From an uncultured Bacteroidales bacterium (GTDB lineage: Bacteria; Bacteroidota; Bacteroidia; Bacteroidales; Paludibacteraceae), in NCBI GenBank assembly GCA_946184195.1, contig CAMHEP010000010.1, positions 1 to 21,278 on the forward strand: a stretch of 21,278 nt of DNA. Reading direction: 5' to 3'. Shown here in pieces: positions 1 to 6,215 of the stretch. The stretch's first letter is position 1; each line of letters starts with the position of its first letter. The translations under genes and the position numbers were made by a program. The notes beneath the pieces were generated by a model. The model saw nothing but the letters and a program-made list of their open reading frames with translations, was not told the DNA's origin and did no database searches.

Positions 1-117
1 CCGGAGGCTGTTAACAATGATCCATACGGCGAAGGTTGGATGATTCGTATCAAAGTGAAAGATGCATCTGAATTGGCTAATCTATTGGATGCGGAAGGAT
101 ACAAGGCTATTCTTTAA
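1..117 (+). CDS. gcvH: Glycine cleavage system H protein, C-terminal end (partial)
   Basis: The first 38 codons are open from base 1 to a TAA at 115-117. They encode the typical C-terminus of the lipoyl carrier protein of the glycine cleavage complex: a VNNDPYGEGWMIRIK-type strand, then an acidic segment and a terminal LLDAEGYKAIL helix. The H protein shuttles the aminomethyl group between the P, T and L proteins through a lipoyl-lysine. That lysine lies upstream of the window and cannot be checked. A strong bidirectional terminator follows the gene. Only the tail is visible, but the PYGEGWM block is highly characteristic of the family, so the call is fairly firm. Confidence 0.88.
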   Translation, partial: PEAVNNDPYGEGWMIRIKVKDASELANLLDAEGYKAIL

Positions 118-137
118 ACCAACCATCTAATTTGATA

Positions 138-176
138 AAAAAGGAAGTACCGATGAAAGTCGGTACTTCTTTTTAT
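138..176. terminator. Bidirectional intrinsic terminator between gcvH and the DUF4270 gene
   Basis: A perfect 10-bp stem is formed by GAAGTACCGA (144-153) and TCGGTACTTC (160-169), around a 6-nt loop. On the plus strand it is followed by TTTTT. On the minus strand the A-run before the stem (138-142) becomes a U-run. It therefore serves both gcvH (plus) and the convergent DUF4270 gene (minus), whose stop is at 198. Confidence 0.9.
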
Positions 177-197
177 TAAAACTATTCTGTTCCCTTA

Positions 198-1652
198 TTA
201 GAATCCGGAATACACAACTTCAAGGTCCAAAGGTTCCGCATCGTTTGACGGGCTGGGACTAAGAATGAAAGTATTCGATATCGACTGTGCTTGGCGTATA
301 GCGGTAATGGATGTTGAAGTACTTGTGGATGAGCCGGAAGAGGATAATTCTACTTCCACAGGCACCATGTGCATATGCAGTGTATCCGGTTGTTCATTCT
401 TTGAGTCGGAGCGCAGTTTGTAGGTAAGCAGTTCGCTGAGATCGAAAGAATAGTAATAGTAGGATGTACCATCTTTCTTCTTACCTGTCAATAGCTCGCT
501 GAGAATGGCATCATTAGCAGTGTTGAGAATGGATTTATTGCGGAAGAAGCGATTATCATTATGCAAAGTATCTCTTAAAAGCAGCATATAAGGGGCTGGT
601 TTTGCCCAATCGTTTCTATTCTTCTTGGAGTCAGCTTTTCCTATTTCGTAGGCTACTTTAACTTTCAATTGTGCCTTGTTGACATAGGGTCGTTTGCCAC
701 GAAGGTTTGCCTCAATCTTATATTTCATTTCCAGCAGAGGGATATGAAGCACGGTCATAACTCCACCAGGGCCGATGATGAAATTAACCGAATCAGACTC
801 GCTCTCCATGACAGAAAGCAAATGGCGTTTATTGAGATAGTCAAATCGGTTCACTTGTCGCACTTCTGAATTGGCATAGAAAGCCTTCATGTCGTTAATA
901 GTGTCGTTGTGTGTCTTGCCGTTAGGATCCATATAGGAACGATTGACGTGGTAGTAGACGGATATAGCCATCGTTGAGATATGCAAAATATTCGAACTAC
1001 CAAAGGTAGGCGTTATATAGAGTCCTTTGAATTTCTTTTGGAAAGCTTCTTGGCTGGAGAAGTCGCGGATGTTGAAGAATTTTTTTGCAAAGTCATCCGA
1101 CATCTTGTAAAAGACGGCCGATACGTATTTAGAGCCATTGTATACGGAGTCAATTCTGCGAGCAGGAAAGATTACATATGGGTCAACGAGCAGTTCTGTT
1201 TCACGCATAGCGGGTGAGCAGTACTGGTCCACGTTGATATTCGAGTAATAGGTTTGGTTATATTGGAAAGTCTTGTCCATCTCGTATGCTTGAATGGATA
1301 GAGGAGCATTTCCGTCCCCGATGTATGAGGTATAGTAGAAAACGAAGCATACGGAATCCAGTTCAGCGTTCTCGGGATACTTATATCCGACGGGGCATGC
1401 AAATTGTGCCAATAAATCGGCTTTTAGGTCCATGTAATCATTCACCAACTCACCTACGAGGAAACTATCGGGCATCGAGATAATCTTCTCGTCTTGTTGT
1501 AGGGTGGACGTAAGGCGGAAAGTGTCAACTTTGACCACGATGCCGTCATCATCAAAATCTAAAAGTGAACTACCTGTTTTGGCGATATCGTCTTTGCAAG
1601 CAGTGAGCAGGAGCGCACCAAACGAGAGTATAATAAAATATAGTTTCTTCAT
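198..1652 (-). CDS. DUF4270 family lipoprotein, probably surface exposed
   Basis: 484 aa. The N-terminus is a clear lipoprotein signal: two lysines, a hydrophobic stretch, then the lipobox LLTAC with the acylated Cys at residue 19. The residues after Cys are KDD, an acidic pattern like the lipoprotein export signal described in Bacteroidota, which would send the protein to the outer leaflet. The rest is a beta-rich extracellular-type sequence without catalytic motifs I recognise. A Ser/Thr-only stretch near residues 440-450 looks like a flexible linker. I assign it to DUF4270 by overall likeness and by its position next to the GT5-like gene; the function is unknown. It lies 23 bp downstream of that gene on the same strand, so the two are probably one transcript. 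The ATG at 1652 is chosen because it directly begins the signal peptide. Confidence 0.85.
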   Translation of the reverse strand: MKKLYFIILSFGALLLTACKDDIAKTGSSLLDFDDDGIVVKVDTFRLTSTLQQDEKIISMPDSFLVGELVNDYMDLKADLLAQFACPVGYKYPENAELDSVCFVFYYTSYIGDGNAPLSIQAYEMDKTFQYNQTYYSNINVDQYCSPAMRETELLVDPYVIFPARRIDSVYNGSKYVSAVFYKMSDDFAKKFFNIRDFSSQEAFQKKFKGLYITPTFGSSNILHISTMAISVYYHVNRSYMDPNGKTHNDTINDMKAFYANSEVRQVNRFDYLNKRHLLSVMESESDSVNFIIGPGGVMTVLHIPLLEMKYKIEANLRGKRPYVNKAQLKVKVAYEIGKADSKKNRNDWAKPAPYMLLLRDTLHNDNRFFRNKSILNTANDAILSELLTGKKKDGTSYYYYSFDLSELLTYKLRSDSKNEQPDTLHMHMVPVEVELSSSGSSTSTSTSITAIRQAQSISNTFILSPSPSNDAEPLDLEVVYSGF

Positions 1653-1675
1653 TCTTACTTCAGCATCACGGGATT

Positions 1676-2497
1676 TTAAGCCTCGGGTGCTTCAATCAGG
1701 CTATTATAGAAGTTGAGATAATCTTCCGGATTGTCGCTGTATGGTAACAATGGTTTCCGGCTTGTCTCGGCATAGTTCATCACCCTCTGGTTGATATTGG
1801 GAGCTGAGACAACAATAGCGTCTGCATAGTCGATGGCCAGTCGCATCAATTCCTCGTAACCGACAGGGAATCCGGCGATGGAACGGATGTCGTTTTGAAT
1901 CATCCCATCGACCATCAGTTTATGAGCGAACTTGGTACTGAAAGGTGTCTTGTACTCATTGTTATCCAGCGATATGATAATTTTGCTGTTTGCAAAGAAT
2001 GGAGTATCGGCAAAGGCTTTCTTGAGGTACAGAGGTGCCAAGGCCGCCATCCATCCTGAGCAGTGGATAATATTGGGTGTCCACCGCAGTTTCTTGACTG
2101 TTTCCAATACGCCACGTGCAAAGAAGATACACCGTTCATCGTTGTCTTTATACTCCACACCTTTTTCGTCGGCAAGTCCTTTGCGGCGATGGAAATAGTC
2201 ATCATTGTCGATGAAATAAATCTGAATCCGTGCAGCTTGGATGCTAGTCACTTTAATAAGTAATGGGTGGTCGGAATCGTCAATGATAATATTCATACCG
2301 CTGAGACGAATCACTTCGTGCAATTGATTACGTCGTTCGTTGATGTCTCCAAATTTAGGCATGAAAGTGCGTGTTTCGTAGCCATGAGCCTGAAAGAATT
2401 CAGGCATTTGTCGATTCAGCATTCGAATAGGCGTTTCGTCAGCCAAATAAGGATATATCTCCTGCGAGATAAATAGGATGTGATTTGGCTCTTTCAT
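1676..2497 (-). CDS. GT5-like (glycogen/starch synthase N-terminal domain) protein, probably not a complete synthase
   Basis: 273 aa, about half the length of bacterial glycogen synthase (roughly 480 aa). It matches the N-terminal Rossmann-like half of family GT5: the opening beta strand with SQEIYPY, then MPKFGDI, YFIDNDDYFHR, and the helix after NIIHCSGW, which corresponds to the DxxHxHDW region of synthases. The C-terminal GT-B half, which normally carries the E-x7-E catalytic region, is absent and the ORF simply stops. The KxGGL ADP-glucose-binding motif expected after SQEIYPY is replaced by ADETPI. Family annotation would be glycogen/starch synthase; I infer it is not catalytic by itself. 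It is the first gene of a two-gene unit with the DUF4270 lipoprotein and is divergent from panC. It has no signal peptide, so it should be cytoplasmic. Confidence 0.8.
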   Translation of the reverse strand: MKEPNHILFISQEIYPYLADETPIRMLNRQMPEFFQAHGYETRTFMPKFGDINERRNQLHEVIRLSGMNIIIDDSDHPLLIKVTSIQAARIQIYFIDNDDYFHRRKGLADEKGVEYKDNDERCIFFARGVLETVKKLRWTPNIIHCSGWMAALAPLYLKKAFADTPFFANSKIIISLDNNEYKTPFSTKFAHKLMVDGMIQNDIRSIAGFPVGYEELMRLAIDYADAIVVSAPNINQRVMNYAETSRKPLLPYSDNPEDYLNFYNSLIEAPEA

Positions 2498-2534
2498 AGG
2501 CGCATTGTTTAGTTAAGTAAATATTTTCCCGCTA

Positions 2535-2542
2535 CAAAATTA
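2535..2542 (-). promoter_or_regulatory. -7 element of the GT5-like/DUF4270 transcript
   Basis: Read on the minus strand this is TAATTTTG, an exact TAnnTTTG -7 element of Bacteroidota sigma-ABfr promoters. It lies 37 bp before the ATG at 2497, giving a predicted leader of about 30 nt. I see no clear TTTG -33 box at the right distance, so the call rests on the -7 element and position alone. Confidence 0.5.
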
Positions 2543-2605
2543 CAAAAAAAAACTGATATTTCCATCTTTTTTGAAAAAAAATTTTCTTTTTTCGGCATTT
2601 TGTTG

Positions 2606-2613
2606 TAATTTTG
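2606..2613 (+). promoter_or_regulatory. -7 element of the panC transcript
   Basis: TAATTTTG on the plus strand fits TAnnTTTG. TTTC at 2583-2586 is a one-mismatch -33 element with 19 nt spacing. Transcription would start near 2618-2620, about 12 nt before the panC ATG at 2632. The element is identical to the one facing the other way at 2535-2542, so this is a mirrored divergent promoter pair in a strongly A/T-tract-rich 134-bp gap. Confidence 0.55.
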
Positions 2614-2631
2614 TGCGTTTTTTTAGTTACT

Positions 2632-3486
2632 ATGTTAATAATTACTACCAAACAAGAGTTGATTAATCAGGTAGATACCTGTAAATCACAAGGCAAGCGT
2701 ATCGGACTTGTTCCAACAATGGGTGCTTTGCACGAGGGACATGCTTCGCTTGTCCGCCAATCGCTTAGTGAGAATGATATCACAGTAGTGAGTGTCTTTG
2801 TCAATCCGACACAATTTAATAATAAGGAGGACCTTATCAAGTATCCCCGCACTTTAGATCGTGACTCGGCACTTTTAGAGAAGATGGGTGTAGACTTTGT
2901 TTTTGCACCCCAACCTGAAGAGATGTATGATGCTGCCGAAATGTCAAAGCCTTTTGACTTTGATTTCGGCGGGTTAGATAAGGTGATGGAGGGCAAGATG
3001 CGTCCGGGTCACTTCAATGGTGTAGTGCAGGTGGTAAGTAAACTTTTCTATCTAGTGCGTCCTGATCGGGCCTACTTTGGAGAGAAGGATTTCCAGCAAT
3101 TGGCAATTATCCGGTTTATGGTTGACCGTTCTGCACTCAAAGGAACATTCGGCAAACTCCAGATAGTGGGTTGTCCTATTGTTCGTGAGTCGTCCGGCTT
3201 GGCGCTCTCCAGCCGCAACGAACGATTATCGGCAGAAGAGCATGAAACTGCTATTGCTATCTCCCGCGTTCTGTTTGCATCGTGTGAATGGGCAAAGAAG
3301 ACAACTGTCAGCGAGGTGCAAAAACGCGTTGTTAAGGAGGTGAATGCTGTTGCCGGATTAGAGGTGGAATACTATGAGATAGTGGATGCTGACACATTGC
3401 TTCCTACGGATTCATTTGCAAATGCAGTGGGATGCATCACCGTCTATTGCGGTCCGGTACGACTGATAGATAATATCCGTTATTAA
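2632..3486 (+). CDS. panC: Pantothenate synthetase
   Basis: 284 aa, the normal family length. It condenses pantoate and beta-alanine with ATP in the last step of pantothenate (coenzyme A precursor) synthesis, in the cytoplasm. Diagnostic motifs are PTMGALHEGH with the nucleotidyl-transferase HxGH at residues 34-37, FVNPTQFN, then MRPGHFNGVVQVV and YFGEKDFQQL, and the KMSKS-like SSRN loop. The start is the ATG at 2632: the frame is open back to a TTG at 2611, but that codon overlaps the predicted -7 element and the family N-terminus begins at MLIITTK. The gene heads a plus-strand unit with pdxB (11 bp gap) and proS. panD, often a panC neighbour in relatives, is not next to it here. Confidence 0.97.
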   Translation: MLIITTKQELINQVDTCKSQGKRIGLVPTMGALHEGHASLVRQSLSENDITVVSVFVNPTQFNNKEDLIKYPRTLDRDSALLEKMGVDFVFAPQPEEMYDAAEMSKPFDFDFGGLDKVMEGKMRPGHFNGVVQVVSKLFYLVRPDRAYFGEKDFQQLAIIRFMVDRSALKGTFGKLQIVGCPIVRESSGLALSSRNERLSAEEHETAIAISRVLFASCEWAKKTTVSEVQKRVVKEVNAVAGLEVEYYEIVDADTLLPTDSFANAVGCITVYCGPVRLIDNIRY

Positions 3487-3497
3487 GATTCCTTTTT

Positions 3498-4490
3498 GTG
3501 AAGGTTTTGGTCGATAAATATATCCCCTTCCTATCGGGCATACTGGAGCCATACGCCGAGGTTGGTTACCTCGGTGAGGATGAGTTTACTCATGAGCGTA
3601 TCAAGGATGCGGATGCGTTGATTATTCGAACAACTGTTCATTGTGACCGAATCTTGTTGGAAGGAACATCTGTTCGTTTCATAGCGACTGCTACGATTGG
3701 ATTTGATCATATTGATACATCTTATTGTATATCGCACGGTGTACATGTATGTTCCTGTCCGGGTTGTAATGCTGAAGCTGTATGTGATTATGTGGAGGAA
3801 GCTGTGCGTGAATACCTCATCTCTTTATCAGGATTGAGTAGCTTGTCAAAGTTGTCTAAGAACTTCACGTTGGGTGTAGTAGGGGTGGGGCACGTGGGTG
3901 CATTAGTCGCCCGCATGGCGGAGAAAAAAGGTTTTCGTGTACTCCTGAACGACCCGCCTAAACGCATTGGAGTCTCTCTTAGGGAGCTGGCAGAGCAAAG
4001 TGATATTATCACGTTCCATACGCCCCTTAACCGAGAGGGTGCTTATCCAACGTATCATCTGTGCGATGAGGCATTATTGCGGTGTTGTCGCCCTCATGCG
4101 CTCATCATAAATGCTGCACGTGGTGGTGTGGTGGATGAGAAGGCACTTCTTCAGTCGGGTCATCCGTATGTTATTGATTGTTGGGAAGGAGAACCTGCAA
4201 TAGATAATCAGGTGTTACTTTCGGAACAAGCACTGCTTACCTCTTATCATATAGCCGGATATTCCGTGGAGGGAAAAAAACGTGCTTCGGCTATGTGTAT
4301 TACGGCTTTTGGTGATTTTTTTGGCATAGAATCTTTGAAAAACGGAGAAAAAGTTGTATCTTTGCACCCTGATACGAAGAATATGCTTCACGGCGATAAT
4401 GCCCAAGGTTGGTTGCGTCGTGTTTCTGATTCACTAAAGGCACATCCTGAGGCATTCACTCAACTACGTAAACAATATAAATTACGATAA
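3498..4490 (+). CDS. pdxB: 4-phosphoerythronate dehydrogenase (pyridoxal phosphate synthesis)
   Basis: 330 aa, shorter than the E. coli enzyme (378 aa), mainly in the C-terminal dimerisation part. It is a D-2-hydroxyacid dehydrogenase-fold NAD enzyme that oxidises 4-phospho-D-erythronate in the DXP-dependent vitamin B6 pathway. Visible features: the N-terminal KVLVDKYIPF segment, the dinucleotide-binding GVGHVG (residues 129-134), the catalytic Arg in NAARGGVVD (R208), the acidic WEGEP near 229-233, and the catalytic His in SYHIAGYSVEGK (H251). The HIAGYS-EGK wording is typical of PdxB rather than SerA. The start is the GTG at 3498, because the family N-terminus begins there and no ATG is available. 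The stop TAA shares one base with the proS ATG (TAATG), suggesting translational coupling. The 3' end carries an apparent promoter for proS. Confidence 0.93.
   Translation: MKVLVDKYIPFLSGILEPYAEVGYLGEDEFTHERIKDADALIIRTTVHCDRILLEGTSVRFIATATIGFDHIDTSYCISHGVHVCSCPGCNAEAVCDYVEEAVREYLISLSGLSSLSKLSKNFTLGVVGVGHVGALVARMAEKKGFRVLLNDPPKRIGVSLRELAEQSDIITFHTPLNREGAYPTYHLCDEALLRCCRPHALIINAARGGVVDEKALLQSGHPYVIDCWEGEPAIDNQVLLSEQALLTSYHIAGYSVEGKKRASAMCITAFGDFFGIESLKNGEKVVSLHPDTKNMLHGDNAQGWLRRVSDSLKAHPEAFTQLRKQYKLR
4334..4364 (+). promoter_or_regulatory. Internal promoter inside pdxB, predicted to drive proS
   Basis: TTTG at 4334-4337, a 19-nt spacer, then TATCTTTG at 4357-4364, an exact fit to the -33/-7 consensus. 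The following GCACC is also common after this element in Bacteroidales. It lies in the pdxB coding sequence about 125 bp before the proS ATG, giving a predicted leader of roughly 120 nt. Exact matches at both boxes with proper spacing are unlikely by chance, but activity is inferred. Confidence 0.65.
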
Positions 4491-5980
4491 TGGCAAATTT
4501 TCAGAAACTTACTCCTCGTTCCGAGGATTATTCCAAGTGGTACAATGAATTAGTTGTGAAGGCTGATTTGGCAGAGCAATCAGCTGTGCGTGGTTGTATG
4601 GTTATCAAGCCATATGGCTATGCTATCTGGGAGACTATTCAGCGTGAATTGGATAATCGTTTTAAAGCACTTGGTGTGCAGAACGCTTATTTCCCACTGC
4701 TTATTCCCAAATCGTTCCTTAGTCGTGAGGCGGAGCATGTGGAAGGGTTCGCGAAGGAATGCGCTGTGGTGACACACCATCGTTTGATGAATGATCCTAA
4801 CGGAAAAGGTGTTGTTGTTGACCCGAATGCACGTTTGGAGGAGGAGTTAATCATCCGTCCTACATCCGAGACGATTATATGGTCTACCTATAAGAATTGG
4901 ATATCGTCTTATCGTGATTTGCCTATATTATGCAACCAATGGTGCAATGTCATGCGTTGGGAGATGCGTACACGTCTTTTCCTACGTACTGCAGAATTTC
5001 TTTGGCAAGAGGGACATACAGCCCATGCTACTAAGGAGGAAGCGGAGGATTTTGCCCGTAAGATGCTGGATGTATATGCTGATTTTGCAGAGCAGGTGAT
5101 GGCTATCCCTGTTATCCGTGGTGTCAAGTCTCCCAATGAGCGTTTTGCAGGAGCACTTAACACATACTGCATTGAAGCCATGATGCAGGATGGGAAGGCA
5201 CTTCAAGCCGGTACGAGTCATTTCCTTGGGCAGAACTTCGCTAAGTCTTTCGATGTACAATTCCTCTCTAACGAGAATAAATACGAATATGTATGGGCTA
5301 CTTCGTGGGGTGTCTCGACACGTTTGATGGGGGCTCTCATTATGACCCATTCCGACGATAACGGCTTGGTACTTCCGCCTCATTTGGCTCCGATCCAAGT
5401 GGTCTTTGTGCCTATCTTCAAAACGCAAGAGCAACTCAATGCTATTTTGGATAAGATACAGCCTATATGCGATGCCCTTCGTGCAAAGGGTATCCGCCTC
5501 AAAATCGATACATCAGACAAGTCGACGCCTGGCTATAAGTTTGCAGATTATGAGTTGAAGGGAGTTCCTGTTCGTTTGGCAATGGGGGGGCGTGACCTTG
5601 AGAATGGTACCATTGAGATAGCCCGCCGTGATACACTCACTAAAGAGACCATCTCGTTGGATGGCATTGTGGATGTAATTACTCAATTGTTGGAGGATAT
5701 TCAGGCTAATTGTCATAAGAAAGCTTTGGATTATCGTTTGGCAAAGACTCGTACATGTGATAGTTATGAGGAGTTCAAGGATGAGATTAAGAAAGGCGGT
5801 TTCCTGCTCTGCCACTGGGATGGTACTCCTGAAACGGAGGAGAAGATTAAGGAGGAGACCAAGGCTACTATCCGTTGCATCCCCTTGGACGACATGCCCG
5901 GTTTCCCCAAAGAGCCCGGCAAGTGTATGGTTACGGGCAGGCCGTCTGCTCGTCGTGTCGTCTTTGCATTGTCCTATTAA
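4490..5980 (+). CDS. proS: Prolyl-tRNA synthetase, INS-less (archaeal/eukaryote-like) type
   Basis: 496 aa. It charges tRNA-Pro with proline and ATP. It is a class II synthetase of the shorter ProS type 3 form, which lacks the large INS editing insertion of E. coli ProRS. Class II motif 2 appears as NQWCNVMRWEMRTRLFLRTAEFLWQEGH. The ATP/proline pocket is seen in RPTSE, LQAGTSHFLGQNF and the WGVSTRLMGALIM motif 3 region. The anticodon-binding domain starts near LAPIQVVFVPI, and the chain ends in the usual zinc-like C-terminal extension with a terminal tyrosine (ALSY). The start overlaps the pdxB stop by one base. The lack of INS means cis editing of Ala-tRNA-Pro is not expected. Confidence 0.97.
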   Translation: MANFQKLTPRSEDYSKWYNELVVKADLAEQSAVRGCMVIKPYGYAIWETIQRELDNRFKALGVQNAYFPLLIPKSFLSREAEHVEGFAKECAVVTHHRLMNDPNGKGVVVDPNARLEEELIIRPTSETIIWSTYKNWISSYRDLPILCNQWCNVMRWEMRTRLFLRTAEFLWQEGHTAHATKEEAEDFARKMLDVYADFAEQVMAIPVIRGVKSPNERFAGALNTYCIEAMMQDGKALQAGTSHFLGQNFAKSFDVQFLSNENKYEYVWATSWGVSTRLMGALIMTHSDDNGLVLPPHLAPIQVVFVPIFKTQEQLNAILDKIQPICDALRAKGIRLKIDTSDKSTPGYKFADYELKGVPVRLAMGGRDLENGTIEIARRDTLTKETISLDGIVDVITQLLEDIQANCHKKALDYRLAKTRTCDSYEEFKDEIKKGGFLLCHWDGTPETEEKIKEETKATIRCIPLDDMPGFPKEPGKCMVTGRPSARRVVFALSY

Positions 5981-6023
5981 GAGTATACTTTAGTAAAAAA
6001 ACAAGCAGAAAAATGCACATATA

Positions 6024-6055
6024 TTTGCGTATGTGTATTTTTTTTTGTACCTTTG
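6024..6055 (+). promoter_or_regulatory. gyrB promoter (-33/-7)
   Basis: TTTG at 6024-6027, a 20-nt spacer, then TACCTTTG at 6048-6055, followed by GCACC. Both boxes match the Bacteroidota housekeeping promoter. Initiation is expected near 6060-6063, giving a leader of about 155 nt before the gyrB ATG. A run of nine T precedes the -7 box. No convincing proS terminator is seen in the 43 bases before the -33 box, so some readthrough from proS is possible. Confidence 0.8.
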
Positions 6056-6061
6056 CACCGT

Positions 6062-6093
6062 CACGCGTATATGTAGCATGCGTGCGCGCGTAC
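6062..6093 (+). other. Alternating purine/pyrimidine tract (Z-DNA-prone) at the gyrB start site
   Basis: Bases 6062-6075 alternate pyrimidine/purine for 14 nt and bases 6076-6093 alternate purine/pyrimidine for 18 nt; there is a single phase break between them. The second run contains GCATGC and GCGCGCG. Such tracts can flip to left-handed DNA under negative supercoiling. The tract starts where transcription is predicted to begin, in front of a gyrase gene. The alternation is seen directly; any structural role is inferred. Confidence 0.6.
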
Positions 6094-6109
6094 TTTGTGC
6101 GTACTTTGT
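6088..6109 (+). repeat. 11-bp tandem direct repeat in the gyrB leader
   Basis: GCGTACTTTGT occurs twice in immediate succession (6088-6098 and 6099-6109), one helical turn apart. The two copies are identical. They lie about 35 nt after the gyrB -7 box and overlap the end of the alternating tract. This could be a paired protein-binding site or a slippage duplication; nothing in the sequence decides between the two. Confidence 0.75.
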
Positions 6110-6215
6110 TTTGTTGAGTATAGATATTGCATTGTGCGTGGAGCGACATACAAACAAGCTGTGTGCAAAAAAACGTGAAAAACGTAAAAAAGAAAATAAT
6201 AGAATTACAATATAC

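Noticed and set aside
2611..2631. Longer panC starting at the TTG at 2611
   Set aside because: The TTG overlaps the predicted -7 element, and the family N-terminus starts at the ATG at 2632.
6091..6109. TACTTTG copies in the 11-bp repeat as extra -7 boxes
   Set aside because: They have only one base between TA and TTTG instead of two, so they miss TAnnTTTG.
6033..6215. N-terminal extension of gyrB through the leader
   Set aside because: It crosses the -7 element and predicted start site, is low-complexity Lys/Arg/Cys-rich and has no likeness to GyrB.
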